From assembly GCF_003858645.1 (NCBI RefSeq), contig NZ_RQJP01000002.1, positions 62,001 to 126,000 of the forward strand: a stretch of DNA of 64,000 nt. Reading direction: 5' to 3'. Shown here one piece after another: positions 24,395 to 33,720 of this stretch (its first letter is position 1; every line of letters starts with the position of its first letter). Position numbers and translations under genes: made by a program. The notes under the pieces were generated by a model. It had not been told where the DNA came from and did no database searches. It saw only the letters and a list, made by a program, of their open reading frames with translations. Source of the stretch: Larkinella knui (GTDB lineage Bacteria; Bacteroidota; Bacteroidia; Cytophagales; Spirosomataceae).

Positions 24395-24422
24395 TCGGAT
24401 TAAAGAGATTTTCGTATACTTG
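24393..24422 (+). promoter_or_regulatory. Inferred promoter of the GntR gene
   Basis: TTTC (24393-24396), 18 nt, TATACTTG (24415-24422), one mismatch in each box. Overlaps the right end of the palindrome, which fits autoregulation. Confidence 0.4.
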
Positions 24423-24442
24423 TTCATCAACAACCAATCTCT

Positions 24443-25174
24443 ATGAACGATCGGCCAACCCGCATACCACAGTACCAGTATCTGTACGAATCCTTACGGC
24501 AGCAAATTATCCGGGGCGATTTCAAATCGGGGGATCTGTTGCCTTCTGAAAAAGACCTCCAAAACCAGTTCCGGCTCACGCAACCAACCATTCGTCAGGC
24601 GCTGGGGCTGCTGGTGCAGGACGGGTATATCCGCAAACACCAGGGAAAAGGCAGCATTGTTCAGCCCCTACCCATCGGTCTGGGCGTGATGTCGATTGTC
24701 GGACGGCTCGCCAATACCGCCAATACCAGCCGGGCCGAGCGGATGTCGACCACCATTTTGACCAAACCGCGGCTGCATTCTTTTCCGGAAGATTTTTTAT
24801 TTACGCCAACCGAAGAAGACACCAAAGCAGGATTTTATTATCTGGAACGACTGCGGGCGGTGGATGAAGAACCGGTTTTTTTTGAAAAAGTAAGCTTGCC
24901 CAACCGGTATTTACCCGGTTTTTCGCGCCAGCGGCTGGAAAACCGTTCGCTCTTCGATTTGCTGCGGACGAAGTACGGTTTGCTGGTAAAGGGCGGGGAA
25001 CAGAAAGTACTGGCGGTGGCCGCCGACGGCGATCTGGCGCGTCAATTGGGTGTTACCATGGGCAGCCCGGTTTTGCGGCTCGATAAGCGACTCGACACCA
25101 ACCGGCCGGATTTCAGTTTTTACTCGTCTCTCTACGCAAAAACAGACCGGTACATTCTGCACGGACGGTTTTAA
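24443..25174 (+). CDS. GntR-family regulator with UTRA domain (HutC subfamily)
   Basis: 243 residues. N-terminal winged helix: YLYESLRQQIIRGDFKSGD, LLPSEKDLQNQF and TQPTIRQALGLLVQDGYI with the G-rich wing KHQGKGSIV. The C-terminal UTRA effector domain begins near FYYLERLRAVDEEPVFFE and ends YAKTDRYILHGRF. UTRA regulators usually sense a phosphorylated sugar or amino acid derivative. Divergent from the seven-gene operon it probably controls; the 236 bp spacer has a palindrome between both promoters. Convergent with the histidine kinase gene, 2 bp apart. Confidence 0.92.
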   Translation: MNDRPTRIPQYQYLYESLRQQIIRGDFKSGDLLPSEKDLQNQFRLTQPTIRQALGLLVQDGYIRKHQGKGSIVQPLPIGLGVMSIVGRLANTANTSRAERMSTTILTKPRLHSFPEDFLFTPTEEDTKAGFYYLERLRAVDEEPVFFEKVSLPNRYLPGFSRQRLENRSLFDLLRTKYGLLVKGGEQKVLAVAADGDLARQLGVTMGSPVLRLDKRLDTNRPDFSFYSSLYAKTDRYILHGRF

Positions 25175-25176
25175 GA

Positions 25177-27228
25177 TCAGCCCGGAATGATGATGGTAAA
25201 CGTGGCACCCTGATTGGGCACTCCCTCCGCGGTGATGATACCGCCGTGGTTTTCAACAATCTTTTTACAGATTGCCAGACCGATTCCGGTGCCTTCAAAG
25301 TCTTTTTTGGCGTGTAATCGCTGGAAAATAGCAAAAATTTTACCGGCATACCGGTTGTCGAACCCGATGCCGTTGTCCGCAATCTTCAGCTCAAGATACC
25401 GCCGGGCGGGCGTCAGGCCGGGCCTGGAAACCTCGCTCGCCGGTAAAAACCGGTGCGTGACCCAAATAACCGGTGGCGTGTCTGTCCGGGCAAATTTAAT
25501 CGCATTCGTCAGCAGATTCTGGAAAACCTGCCGAAACTGGGAAGCGATAACCGATAGCGCCGGCAGATTGTCGGCGTGAATGACCGCCTTTTTCTGTTCA
25601 ATCTCGTATTCCAGGGATTGCAGAACGTCGTCCAAAATCTGCTTTAAGCTCCGTTTTTCAAAAGCCTGATTGGCCGAAATCAGCGAAACGGACAAAATAT
25701 CACCGATCAGGTTCTGCATTCGCTGGGCGGCATCGATAATTTTCGATAGATAAAGCTGGCCTTCTTCATCCAGTTTTCCCTGTTGACTCATCAGCAACCG
25801 GTCGCCGAAGGTCGTTATTTTCCGTAGCGGCTCTTTCAAATCATGGCTGGCGATGTAGGCAAATTCCTGCAAACTGGCGTTTGACTGCTCCAGACGCCGG
25901 TTTTTTTCCTGTGCCTGAAGCTCTGCATCTACTTTGTCGGTAATATCCAGCGAGATATTCAGGATATGCTCCACGGCATTGTCAGCGTTGCGGTCGAAAA
26001 TAGTGCCGTAGGTCTGAAACCACCGGTATTGTCCATTCTGGTGCCGCATCCGGTATTTAAACTCCGATATGGGTTCAGTGTCCCTGTTTCCGGGCGACTG
26101 GTTGGCCTTTTCCAGCGCCCGGGCATTTTCATCCATCAAGTTGGCAAGATCGTCGGGATGCAGAATCGTCAGCAGGAAGCCGATGCCCTCATCCAGTACG
26201 CGCTGGGGTGAATAGCCCAGCAATAATTCAAATCCCTGGCTGATGAACAAATACTGGCCCGTATGAATGTTGTAGGTGGCAATAATAGCCGGAGCGGCAT
26301 CCGTTATTTTTCGAATAAAATTCTGTTTTTCCTCAACGAGTTGAATGCTCTTTTTTTCGAGGTCGATGTCCAGTCCGAGACCAATAATCTGCCAGGGTTT
26401 ACCGTCCGGTGTTCGCCGAAAAACCGACTCGTAATTCCGGATCCAGCGATACCGGCCGCTTTTATCTTTCAATCGGTGTTCCAACGTTCGTACCTCACCG
26501 TCTTCTGCCGATGCAAAGGCCTCAAAATGAGCAATTACCCGGGGAATATCGTCCGGATGCTGCATGATCATGAGGTACGAATCGCCCATCTCATGAATTT
26601 CATCGTGTGTATAACCCAGCATCGTTTCGACTTTCCGGTTGGAAAATAGCTCTTTTTGGTTGAGCAGATCGAATACGTAAATAACACCCGGCGACGTATC
26701 GGTTACTTTTTCATTAAAGTACAGTTGATCGGTTATATTCTGGTTCAACAGACTGATGTACTGCTTCACCATGCGGTTTTCCAGTTCGAGCGCATACCGG
26801 TCGAGTTCCCGGACAATGGGTAGGAAAACCGCCGGATCAACCGTGTACTGCGGCAAAAAAGCAATCAGGGCCTGTTTTCGAACGTAGCTGATCAAGCCAA
26901 TGTCATTCGTTGCCACCTGATTCCGGCCGATAACCGGCAGCAGATCCTGCGCCCAGCGGACAACGGTGGTCTCAATGTTTTCAATGGTCCGGTTTTCGGC
27001 GAAAGCCGTGAGAAGCTGGGTGGTCGCTTTTCTGGAAAGCTCGAACAGCTGGTCGTCCGACATGGACTTAAAATAGGCCAGCATCGGAAGCTTCACTTCA
27101 TAGAATAAACGGATGAACTCGGCCGTCAATTCCTCCAGGTGGTGATCCAGGAGGAATTGAGCAAAGCCGGGTAAATACGCAAAGGCCAGTTCTTCGGAAC
27201 CGGTTTCCGGGCTATCGGGCGTTACCAA
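25177..27228 (-). CDS. Soluble sensor histidine kinase with PAS domains
   Basis: 683 residues, no membrane segment. Residues 1-165 form a helical sensor of unknown type; about 180-300 and 310-435 are two PAS domains, each closing with a PAC segment (RYRWIRNYESVFRR and QYRWFQTYGTIF). The HisKA H-box is FAYIASHDLKEPLRK, followed by the ATPase N box FQNLLTNAIKFAR, G1 KIADNGIGFD and G2 GTGIGLAICKKI. No receiver domain and no adjacent response regulator, so it is an orphan. Likely senses a cytoplasmic signal such as redox state, light or a ligand; cofactor-binding residues are not obvious. Confidence 0.92.
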   Translation of the reverse strand: MVTPDSPETGSEELAFAYLPGFAQFLLDHHLEELTAEFIRLFYEVKLPMLAYFKSMSDDQLFELSRKATTQLLTAFAENRTIENIETTVVRWAQDLLPVIGRNQVATNDIGLISYVRKQALIAFLPQYTVDPAVFLPIVRELDRYALELENRMVKQYISLLNQNITDQLYFNEKVTDTSPGVIYVFDLLNQKELFSNRKVETMLGYTHDEIHEMGDSYLMIMQHPDDIPRVIAHFEAFASAEDGEVRTLEHRLKDKSGRYRWIRNYESVFRRTPDGKPWQIIGLGLDIDLEKKSIQLVEEKQNFIRKITDAAPAIIATYNIHTGQYLFISQGFELLLGYSPQRVLDEGIGFLLTILHPDDLANLMDENARALEKANQSPGNRDTEPISEFKYRMRHQNGQYRWFQTYGTIFDRNADNAVEHILNISLDITDKVDAELQAQEKNRRLEQSNASLQEFAYIASHDLKEPLRKITTFGDRLLMSQQGKLDEEGQLYLSKIIDAAQRMQNLIGDILSVSLISANQAFEKRSLKQILDDVLQSLEYEIEQKKAVIHADNLPALSVIASQFRQVFQNLLTNAIKFARTDTPPVIWVTHRFLPASEVSRPGLTPARRYLELKIADNGIGFDNRYAGKIFAIFQRLHAKKDFEGTGIGLAICKKIVENHGGIITAEGVPNQGATFTIIIPG

Positions 27229-27258
27229 GACGGTATAACTAGTTCGTTTATACGTATT

Positions 27259-28452
27259 TCAAGTCAAATCCCGCTCCGAAATCCGCCCGGTTTCTTTGTC
27301 TTTCAAAATCACCTTGTGCCGACCATCGTGCGTCACCTCTTCTTTGATCAGATAGAAATTCTCATCATAATCCACCAGCGTCGATTCCTGGGTCAATCCT
27401 TCCCGGCCACGCCAGACGGGCAAGTTCACCGGTTCCCACTGCTTGGTTTCGGCGGAGCGGTATGCCGCGTCCAGAACCGCATTGACGACGTACCCATCAT
27501 AAAACGTTTCGGCCGGTTCGCGTCCTTCATCAGCCGCGTTGAACATGTCCGTAAACATGTGATTGTAGCCCAGATCGTTCACTTCGTCGCCCACTGGAAA
27601 CAGCCAGCCGGACGTGCTTTCCGCTTTTTCGGCCACATAATCGGCCCCTTTGCCGGTGGTAAACATCTCAAAACCGGTGCGCAGGAAGTTATTGATCCAG
27701 ATCGTGCCTTCGGTACCCATCACTTCGTCGCGCAGGTCCATCCCACCGCGGAATGTCCAGCTCACTTCAAACTGTCCAATGGCGCCGTTTTCATACTTTA
27801 CGAGCGCAATGGCGTGATCTTCCGCATCGATGGGTTTCACCTGCGTGGCCGCCCAGCACATCACCTCGACGGGCCGGACGTCTTTGCCGATGAAATTTCG
27901 GGAAATTTCGACACAATGGCAACCCAGATCGAGCATACAGCCGCCACCGGCCTGTTCTTTGTCCCAAAACCAGTCGCTGTGTGGACCCGGGTGCGTTTCG
28001 CGGGATTTGGCCCACAGAATCCGGCCCAGCGCGCCATTTTTCACACTTTCCAGGGCTTTCAGAAATTTCGGTGTGTAGCAGAGGTCTTCCAGGTAACCGG
28101 CAAAAATACCGGCTTCTTCCACGGCTTTCATCATCCGCAGAGCCTCGTCGGCATTGCGTCCCAGCGGTTTGGTGCTGACCACCGCCTTTTTATATTTCGC
28201 ACACAGCAGAACGGCCGTTTCGTGAATATTATTGGGCAGTGCAATACAAACCATATCAACTTCCGGGTTGGCAATTACCGACTCCATATCGGTGCCCCAG
28301 ATGGAACACCCGTAATCGGCCGCAAACTTTTTAGCACTTTCTTCCCGACGGGCGTAGATGGCCACTACGCGGTCGCGCCCCCGTTGTCCGTGGATGGATT
28401 CGGCGTAGAACCGGCCGATAAAACCGGAACCCAGCATGGCAATTTTTCGCAT
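27259..28452 (-). CDS. Cytoplasmic Gfo/Idh/MocA oxidoreductase
   Basis: 397 residues, no signal peptide, unlike the two exported paralogues near the left edge. Rossmann motif [12 protein letters not shown] at residues 6-17, lysine motif [10 protein letters not shown] near 95 (TKP in place of EKP), and a C-terminal domain with [18 protein letters not shown], typical for inositol- or sugar-dehydrogenase-like members. Lies 30 bp downstream of nothing on the same strand other than the histidine kinase gene that follows it; the two could be cotranscribed. Its upstream region has the candidate operator at 28629. Confidence 0.9.
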   Translation of the reverse strand: MRKIAMLGSGFIGRFYAESIHGQRGRDRVVAIYARREESAKKFAADYGCSIWGTDMESVIANPEVDMVCIALPNNIHETAVLLCAKYKKAVVSTKPLGRNADEALRMMKAVEEAGIFAGYLEDLCYTPKFLKALESVKNGALGRILWAKSRETHPGPHSDWFWDKEQAGGGCMLDLGCHCVEISRNFIGKDVRPVEVMCWAATQVKPIDAEDHAIALVKYENGAIGQFEVSWTFRGGMDLRDEVMGTEGTIWINNFLRTGFEMFTTGKGADYVAEKAESTSGWLFPVGDEVNDLGYNHMFTDMFNAADEGREPAETFYDGYVVNAVLDAAYRSAETKQWEPVNLPVWRGREGLTQESTLVDYDENFYLIKEEVTHDGRHKVILKDKETGRISERDLT

Positions 28453-28628
28453 AAAGAATAGAGGAATTTAAGAATTAATAAACAAGAAATGTAAGTTATC
28501 AAACCGGTTGTAACTAGTTTTCCGGACAAAAGATTGAAATACTGATCGTGTGAAACGAAGCCGGCACGAAATAAAGCCGGTCAGATTTCAGTGCCAGTGG
28601 TGCTCAACTGCGCCCGAATTCAGTTGCC

Positions 28629-28644
28629 AACTTATTATAATGAG
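28629..28644. promoter_or_regulatory. Operator-like site shared with the GntR operon
   Basis: AACTTATTATAATGAG: 13 consecutive bases identical to the palindrome at 24377-24394, with a degenerate right half. It is about 177 bp upstream of the Gfo/Idh start codon at 28452, farther than usual for a repressor site. Confidence 0.3.
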
Positions 28645-28978
28645 CAAGGTACTGATTGCCGGTTTACCGACAAAAAATTACCCGCATTTTACGGTTTTCA
28701 GTCCGAATGACGAGGGCCAATCCGGTTGGATTCTGGCAGGCACTCGAACCAGCCCGCGGATTTTAGTGCGGTTTCTCCGGTGGAAAATAACGCGGAACGG
28801 GATTGCAACCATTGTCTGGCAAACCGTGTCCTTGCTGTTAAATGCGCACCAGCGTCTTACTAAACATTTTACCGGTAATGCCGTTTTATCTGAAAAAGTC
28901 GTTTCCGGATTCGGCTTTATTAAATTATTGCATCGAAGAATAGAACGATTAGAAGAAAGCTTGTATTTAACGGTTTGA
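28640..28978 (+). CDS. Doubtful small open reading frame
   Basis: 112 codons from the ATG at 28640. The translation (MSKVLIAGLPTKNYPHF...) has no recognisable motif, signal peptide or membrane segment and is rich in Arg and Leu. It does not overlap another gene. The operator-like site covers its start. It may be a real hypothetical gene or chance; the composition differs from the neighbours. Confidence 0.2.
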   Translation: MSKVLIAGLPTKNYPHFTVFSPNDEGQSGWILAGTRTSPRILVRFLRWKITRNGIATIVWQTVSLLLNAHQRLTKHFTGNAVLSEKVVSGFGFIKLLHRRIERLEESLYLTV

Positions 28979-29042
28979 TAACCATTGAATTACTAAATTT
29001 TACATATAAATTTACAACCGTAAACCAAACACTCTACTCTAT

Positions 29043-29354
29043 ATGGCACTTGCAAAACAGTATGTAAAAAGCAAGCCTACAATTTGCAAAGTAACGTTTA
29101 CGCTGCCTGCCGACGCCGTTAATGGCGCGAAGGAGGTTGCTCTGGTTGGTGATTTTAACGGCTGGGATGCTTCGGCTACTTCTCTGAAGAAACAAAAAGA
29201 CGGTTCTTACAAAACAACGGTTGAACTACCCGTTGGTCAGGAAACGCAGTTCCGCTACCTCATCGACGGGGCAACCTGGTTGAACGATGAAGAAGCGGAT
29301 AAGTTTGTTACCAGTGGGGTTTCAGCGGATGAAAACTCGGTGGTGGTTTTGTAA
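29043..29354 (+). CDS. Stand-alone isoamylase early-set (CBM48-like) domain protein
   Basis: 103 residues consisting of only an immunoglobulin-like E-set domain: CKVTFTLPADAV, VALVGDFNGWDASAT and the glycogen-binding-type segment TQFRYLIDGATWLNDEEAD. The same fold precedes the catalytic domain of glycogen branching and debranching enzymes and forms the sugar-binding part of AMPK beta. Free-standing copies are common in Cytophagales; their role is not known. No signal peptide. Ends before a terminator shared with the convergent TIM-barrel gene. Confidence 0.88.
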   Translation: MALAKQYVKSKPTICKVTFTLPADAVNGAKEVALVGDFNGWDASATSLKKQKDGSYKTTVELPVGQETQFRYLIDGATWLNDEEADKFVTSGVSADENSVVVL

Positions 29355-29395
29355 CCGTTTACCCCGAACTGGTAAAGAGAAGTGATACGAACGAC

Positions 29396-29422
29396 AAAAA
29401 GCCCGACCAGTTGGCCGGGCTT
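29396..29422 (-). terminator. Rho-independent terminator of the TIM-barrel gene
   Basis: AAGCCCG (29399-29405) pairs with CGGGCTT (29416-29422); read on the minus strand the stem is followed by TTTTT. It may also stop transcription from the plus-strand gene ending at 29354. Confidence 0.75.
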
Positions 29423-29444
29423 CTTCGTACCCACCGTGGGTAGG

Positions 29445-30383
29445 TTAAACCGTAAAGCTATCCGACTCGACGTAGGCTTTAATCAGCGCTATTTCGCCTT
29501 CTTTACCCGGCAACGAATTTCCGTGTTCCATGCCCCAGATAAAGTCTTTATTTTCGGCTTTGCCTTTTTCGTAAACGTGCTTGAAAACGTTTTTGTAGTT
29601 GATTTCGCCCGTCGTCGGTTCTTTCCGGCCGGGATTGTCGCCAATCTGAAAATAGCCGATTTCGCTCCAGCACCAGTCGATGTGCGGAATGATGTGTCCC
29701 TCATTTTTCTGCATGTGGTACACATCGAACAGGATTTTACAGGCCGGGCTGTTGACCGCGCGGCAAATCTCGTAGGTCTGATCCGAAGTACGTAAAAACA
29801 GATTGGGCGTATCGCTCAACGGTTCCAGCACCATGGTCAGGTTGTTGGGCGCCAGAATATCGGCACCCCGGCGCAGGGCGTCTATCACGTGTCCGGTTTG
29901 AATCCCGATTGGCAGATTCCGCTGGAAATCACCGGGAACCACCGTCATGAATTTCGCATTCACGCGTTTCGCCACTTCGACGGCTTTTTTGCAACCCGCC
30001 AGAAAGATATCGATATACTCCTGCTTCCCGGCCGCGAGCGTATTTTGGCCATTGCCGCCTTTGTCGACGACAAAAACGCCCATTTTCATCCCCAGCCGGG
30101 TCATTTCCTTCGCGATTTTCTCCTGCTCTTCAACGGGCCGGCCCATCATTCCATTGTCTTCGATGGCCGTAAAACCGTTGTCAGCCATGAACTTCAACTG
30201 GTCGATGACGTCTTTTCCGGCACTGTTCGTAAACATGCCAAAGTGGGGTGCATACTGTAATTTGAACTGGTTTTTAGCCCCAGTTGCAGGTCGTGAAGAC
30301 TCCTTACCGGCCAGTGCATTACCAGCCAGGGTGACACCGGCAAGGCCTAAAGTTGATTTGACGAAATCGCGTCTTTGAATCAT
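29445..30383 (-). CDS. Tat-exported hydroxypyruvate isomerase-like TIM barrel
   Basis: 312 residues. Tat signal QRRDFVKSTLGLAG at residues 3-16. TIM barrel of the xylose isomerase-like superfamily with metal ligand candidates Glu in MVLEPLSDTP, Asp in ILFDVYHMQK and Glu in IWGMEHGNS. The cytoplasmic relatives interconvert hydroxypyruvate and tartronate semialdehyde; exported ones are more likely to act on sugars. It follows the large heme protein gene on the same strand with an 85 bp gap and ends with its own terminator. Confidence 0.88.
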   Translation of the reverse strand: MIQRRDFVKSTLGLAGVTLAGNALAGKESSRPATGAKNQFKLQYAPHFGMFTNSAGKDVIDQLKFMADNGFTAIEDNGMMGRPVEEQEKIAKEMTRLGMKMGVFVVDKGGNGQNTLAAGKQEYIDIFLAGCKKAVEVAKRVNAKFMTVVPGDFQRNLPIGIQTGHVIDALRRGADILAPNNLTMVLEPLSDTPNLFLRTSDQTYEICRAVNSPACKILFDVYHMQKNEGHIIPHIDWCWSEIGYFQIGDNPGRKEPTTGEINYKNVFKHVYEKGKAENKDFIWGMEHGNSLPGKEGEIALIKAYVESDSFTV

Positions 30384-30468
30384 GAGTAGGGAAGGTTAAA
30401 AGTGTCTAACCGGAGGTCAGCAGGACTAGAATAAAGGTGCCCTGCTGACCTCCGCCAGAGAAAGATTT

Positions 30469-33400
30469 TTATTTTTTCTTTAAACTTGATAAGTAGTCTA
30501 CTAAATCCACTAATTCCTGGGTCGACATATTTTCCTGCAAGCCTGCGGGCATCATCGATGCATCCATCTGCTTCATGGAAACGACGTCGCTCATTTTGTA
30601 GTTGGTCACCACACCACCCGGAAATTTCATTTGCAGATCGGTTTCCGTTTTGCTGGAAACGATTCCCGAAACGGTACTTCCGTCTTTAAACTTAACTTCA
30701 AAGCCTTCATACCCGAAGCTGATACCGGCATCGGGGTAAAGGATGGAAAGGTACTGCGCTTCTTTCGGGAGTTTACTGCCAATTTCGGATAGTTTTGGTC
30801 CAAAATCCATCCCATCACTGTTAACCTGGTGGCAAATTGAACAATTCGTCTTGAAGACATTCACCCCCCGGCCTGCGTCGCCGGTCATGGCCAATAAATC
30901 CGGAATAGCAGGCATTTTTTTGCCTTCAGCCCCTTTGGCTCCGTCCAGGTAACTGGCCGCTTCCATCCGGACTTTCTTGCGCCACGAATTGCTTACCCCC
31001 TGAACAGCCGCCTTTTTGTAGTCATCCTTGATCTGTCCGGAGCGGAGCAGCGACAGAATCATTTCTTCCCCATCGTTGCTGCCACCAATGGCGCGTGTAG
31101 CCTCCTTCCGAAGCGGGGCCGGGCGGTTTTCGTCCAGGGCTACGGTTTTCAACATCTCCAGGGATTCCTTGTTGCCGACCCAACGCAGGGCCGAAGCCAT
31201 ATTGACGGCGGCTTCCGGGTTGCTTCCGTTTAGGACGTCCCACACCAGTTTACCACCTCCTTGTTTGAGTAACTGCCGGGTGGCATCACGCCCTGTCGGA
31301 TCATTGAACAGCTTTTGACTCAACGCGAGCAGGCGCGGATTCTCGGCGACGGGTTCATACCGGGCCACCATTTCAACGTATTCAGGCTTGCCGTACGTTT
31401 CGTTCAGGAGTTTGGTCAGAGACGCCATGGCTTCCGGCGAATTTTTGACAAAGTTCGGGTCCAGGTGACGCAGGGCCAGTTTGGTGATCTGGACATCGTT
31501 CGCATTACTCTTCAGAATACCCAGCAGCGCACTGGATTTTTCGGTAGCCCCCGGATTGAAATCGAACGCCCGGAAATACCGCAACCGGCCCGCCAGATCG
31601 GTCTGCGAATCACCCGCCAGCCGCGCCAGCAAGGGAACAGCCTCTTTGGTGCGGGCCCGCCAGACGATGTCTTTACCGCCGTCGGTTCCAATCGGATTGG
31701 CACCCGAACGTTTCAGCCAGGCCGAATAATAGGCGTCCCACTGCCCATCCGCCCCAATCCCGAGGGCTTCCAGATACCAGCGATCTTTGCCATCGTGCCG
31801 GGCGGCCAACTGCGCCCACAAATCCGGCGCTTCCGGCGACGTATTCCGGCGCAAGGCAATGGCGCACTCCCGGCGAACCTGCGGATCGGCGTCGGCCACC
31901 AGTTGCTTGACATACGGAATAAGGTCCATTTTCAATTCACGGGCCGCGCGCAACCCCGTAATCCGCAAATTCGGGTCCGACTCTTTCAGGGCGGTTTCGA
32001 TGTATTTCCGGCCTTTCCCATCCAGTTTGCTCAGCAGCCACAGGGCGCGGGCTTTCATGCGGGGGTCCGGCGAACTTTTATACAGTTTGGCCAGGTCTTT
32101 TTCGGCTTTGGTACCCCAGTCGTGCAGTTTGTTCCAGGCGGCATACCGAATGGCCATATTCGGGCTTTGCAGCGCTTCAACGGCGCCGGCTGGCGTGGCC
32201 AGATCGACTTTCGGCATTTTGTAGGGCGTATTCGGCGGAGCCAGCCGGTAGACGCGCCCCCGGTTCTGATCACCCGCCTGGTGACCACCCACGCCGGGAT
32301 CGTACCAGTCGGAAACCAGCAATGAGCCGTCGGGGGCCACACACACATCCGAAGGCCGGAACCACTGGTCGCGAACGCCTTCCAGCACCGGCACAATGGT
32401 GGCTTTATAGCCCGCGCCGTCGTTCGTTACCGGATACGACCGAACGATATTCGGTCCCGCATCGCAGTGAATAATCTGACCCTGAAATACCTGCGGCAAT
32501 AATTTACCTTCATAAACGATAATACCGGTTGGTGAACCCGCGCCGGTTTGCAACAGGTTCGGCACCACACCGGGATCGTTGAGGTGCCAGTGTTGCTGCG
32601 GAATCGTGGCTTCCAGGTTGGTGCGGTTAGCCCGCCAGCCCGCGCCGGTCATCTCGTCGGTATAACCGTAATTGCCGTATTCCATCACGTAATTGATCCG
32701 AACGCCCTTGTTGCCGTCGTCGTCATTGTCCGACTGCCACATGGTTCCGTATGAATCCAGCGCCACTTCGTAGTTATTCCGGAAATTCTGGCCCAGTACT
32801 TCCATCTCACTGCCGTCGGGATTGCAACGAAAAACCATCCCCTGGCGGTAGTTGTTCAGATCGATCTCCTTGCCGGTATTGCGGTCGAAAAGCGCTTTGC
32901 CGTTTTTATCGCGGATTTGCTTGCCTTCGTTGCCAAAGTTGAAATACCACTTGCCATCGGGACCAAAAACGAACGAGTGCATGCCGTGGTCGTGGTCGGC
33001 TCCGCTCAATCCGGTGAACAGCAGTTCTTTTTTATCGGCTTTATCGTCGCCGTTTTCGTCCGTAAATACGAACACGTTCGGGCTATCCGACACAATCACT
33101 TTGTTCCCCTGCACCCAGATGCCCAGCGGAGAAACCAGTTCCGGCCCCTGGTAAAACGTTTTGGTAACATCGGCCTGCCCATCGCCGTTGGTGTCTTCCA
33201 GAATCAGAATCCGGTCACCTTCGGGGCGGGTGGGGTTGCCGTTGATAGCCGCCCGGTAGTTATACGCTTCGCAAACCCAAACCCGGCCTCTGGCATCGAC
33301 ATCGATGTTGGTCGGATTGGTCAGCATCGGCTCGGCCGCAAACAGTTTCGCTTCCAGCCCCGGTGCCACATTCAGACTGCCGACGGCATATTTTGGATCA

Positions 33401-33579
33401 TGCTTGTCATCATCTGAAAGCCCGGCAAACAGCCGATCGAGGTACGCGCGGGAAGCCTGATTCAGGTTATCATTTTGCCAGGCGCCAACCAGGACACCAC
33501 CGACAATCAGACCAGCTGCCGACCAGGCTAAGGCCCGCCCTGACAACCGGAAAAGAGAAGAGTAACGAGTTGAGTTCAT
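30469..33579 (-). CDS. PVC-type heme-binding protein: beta-propeller, HEAT repeats and cytochrome c
   Basis: 1036 residues. An N-terminal membrane anchor or signal (ALAWSAAGLIVGGVLVGAW, residues 17-35) is followed by a sorbosone/glucose dehydrogenase-like beta-propeller (residues about 65-460, e.g. DRILILEDTNGDGQADVTKT), a HEAT-repeat section (about 470-880) and a C-terminal cytochrome c domain with the heme site NCSICH near 911-915 and a distal Met candidate in DGMDFGPKLSEIG or later. The same architecture is frequent in Planctomycetota and Bacteroidota and is thought to be a periplasmic dehydrogenase; the substrate is unknown. PQQ is not needed by all members. Likely supplies electrons from sugar oxidation to the respiratory chain (inference). 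Confidence 0.9.
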   Translation of the reverse strand: MNSTRYSSLFRLSGRALAWSAAGLIVGGVLVGAWQNDNLNQASRAYLDRLFAGLSDDDKHDPKYAVGSLNVAPGLEAKLFAAEPMLTNPTNIDVDARGRVWVCEAYNYRAAINGNPTRPEGDRILILEDTNGDGQADVTKTFYQGPELVSPLGIWVQGNKVIVSDSPNVFVFTDENGDDKADKKELLFTGLSGADHDHGMHSFVFGPDGKWYFNFGNEGKQIRDKNGKALFDRNTGKEIDLNNYRQGMVFRCNPDGSEMEVLGQNFRNNYEVALDSYGTMWQSDNDDDGNKGVRINYVMEYGNYGYTDEMTGAGWRANRTNLEATIPQQHWHLNDPGVVPNLLQTGAGSPTGIIVYEGKLLPQVFQGQIIHCDAGPNIVRSYPVTNDGAGYKATIVPVLEGVRDQWFRPSDVCVAPDGSLLVSDWYDPGVGGHQAGDQNRGRVYRLAPPNTPYKMPKVDLATPAGAVEALQSPNMAIRYAAWNKLHDWGTKAEKDLAKLYKSSPDPRMKARALWLLSKLDGKGRKYIETALKESDPNLRITGLRAARELKMDLIPYVKQLVADADPQVRRECAIALRRNTSPEAPDLWAQLAARHDGKDRWYLEALGIGADGQWDAYYSAWLKRSGANPIGTDGGKDIVWRARTKEAVPLLARLAGDSQTDLAGRLRYFRAFDFNPGATEKSSALLGILKSNANDVQITKLALRHLDPNFVKNSPEAMASLTKLLNETYGKPEYVEMVARYEPVAENPRLLALSQKLFNDPTGRDATRQLLKQGGGKLVWDVLNGSNPEAAVNMASALRWVGNKESLEMLKTVALDENRPAPLRKEATRAIGGSNDGEEMILSLLRSGQIKDDYKKAAVQGVSNSWRKKVRMEAASYLDGAKGAEGKKMPAIPDLLAMTGDAGRGVNVFKTNCSICHQVNSDGMDFGPKLSEIGSKLPKEAQYLSILYPDAGISFGYEGFEVKFKDGSTVSGIVSSKTETDLQMKFPGGVVTNYKMSDVVSMKQMDASMMPAGLQENMSTQELVDLVDYLSSLKKK

Positions 33580-33720
33580 AAACTACCCGTAAGGTTTGTA
33601 AGAGTTGGAATAAAACGTGTAAATGTAGCAAGAAAACCCAAATGTTACCTTACCGAATCCCGAACAGATGCGTTTCATTGGGCAGATTTCGGATCCGCTC
33701 CCTCCTCGCTTTTTACCATT

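Larger units (their letters stand above)
28453..29042. other. 590 bp spacer with little coding signal
   Basis: Lies between divergent genes. It holds the operator-like site at 28629, a low-confidence small open frame (28640-28978) and, near the right end, an AT-rich stretch that probably carries the promoter of the gene at 29043 (TAAATTTT resembles a -7 box). No RNA gene was recognised. Confidence 0.5.

Noticed and set aside
24615-24700. Wider search for tRNA, rRNA and riboswitch signals
   Set aside because: No cloverleaf, rRNA segment or known riboswitch core was recognised anywhere in the window; the stems seen are simple inverted repeats.
27316-28461. Long plus-strand open frame of 381 codons
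   Set aside because: Antisense to the Gfo/Idh gene with clear NAD-binding motifs; its translation has no family features and is explained by the strong third-position GC bias.
31315-32325. Plus-strand open frame of 336 codons
   Set aside because: Antisense to the HEAT-repeat part of the heme protein gene; Arg/Gln/Pro-rich and without motifs.
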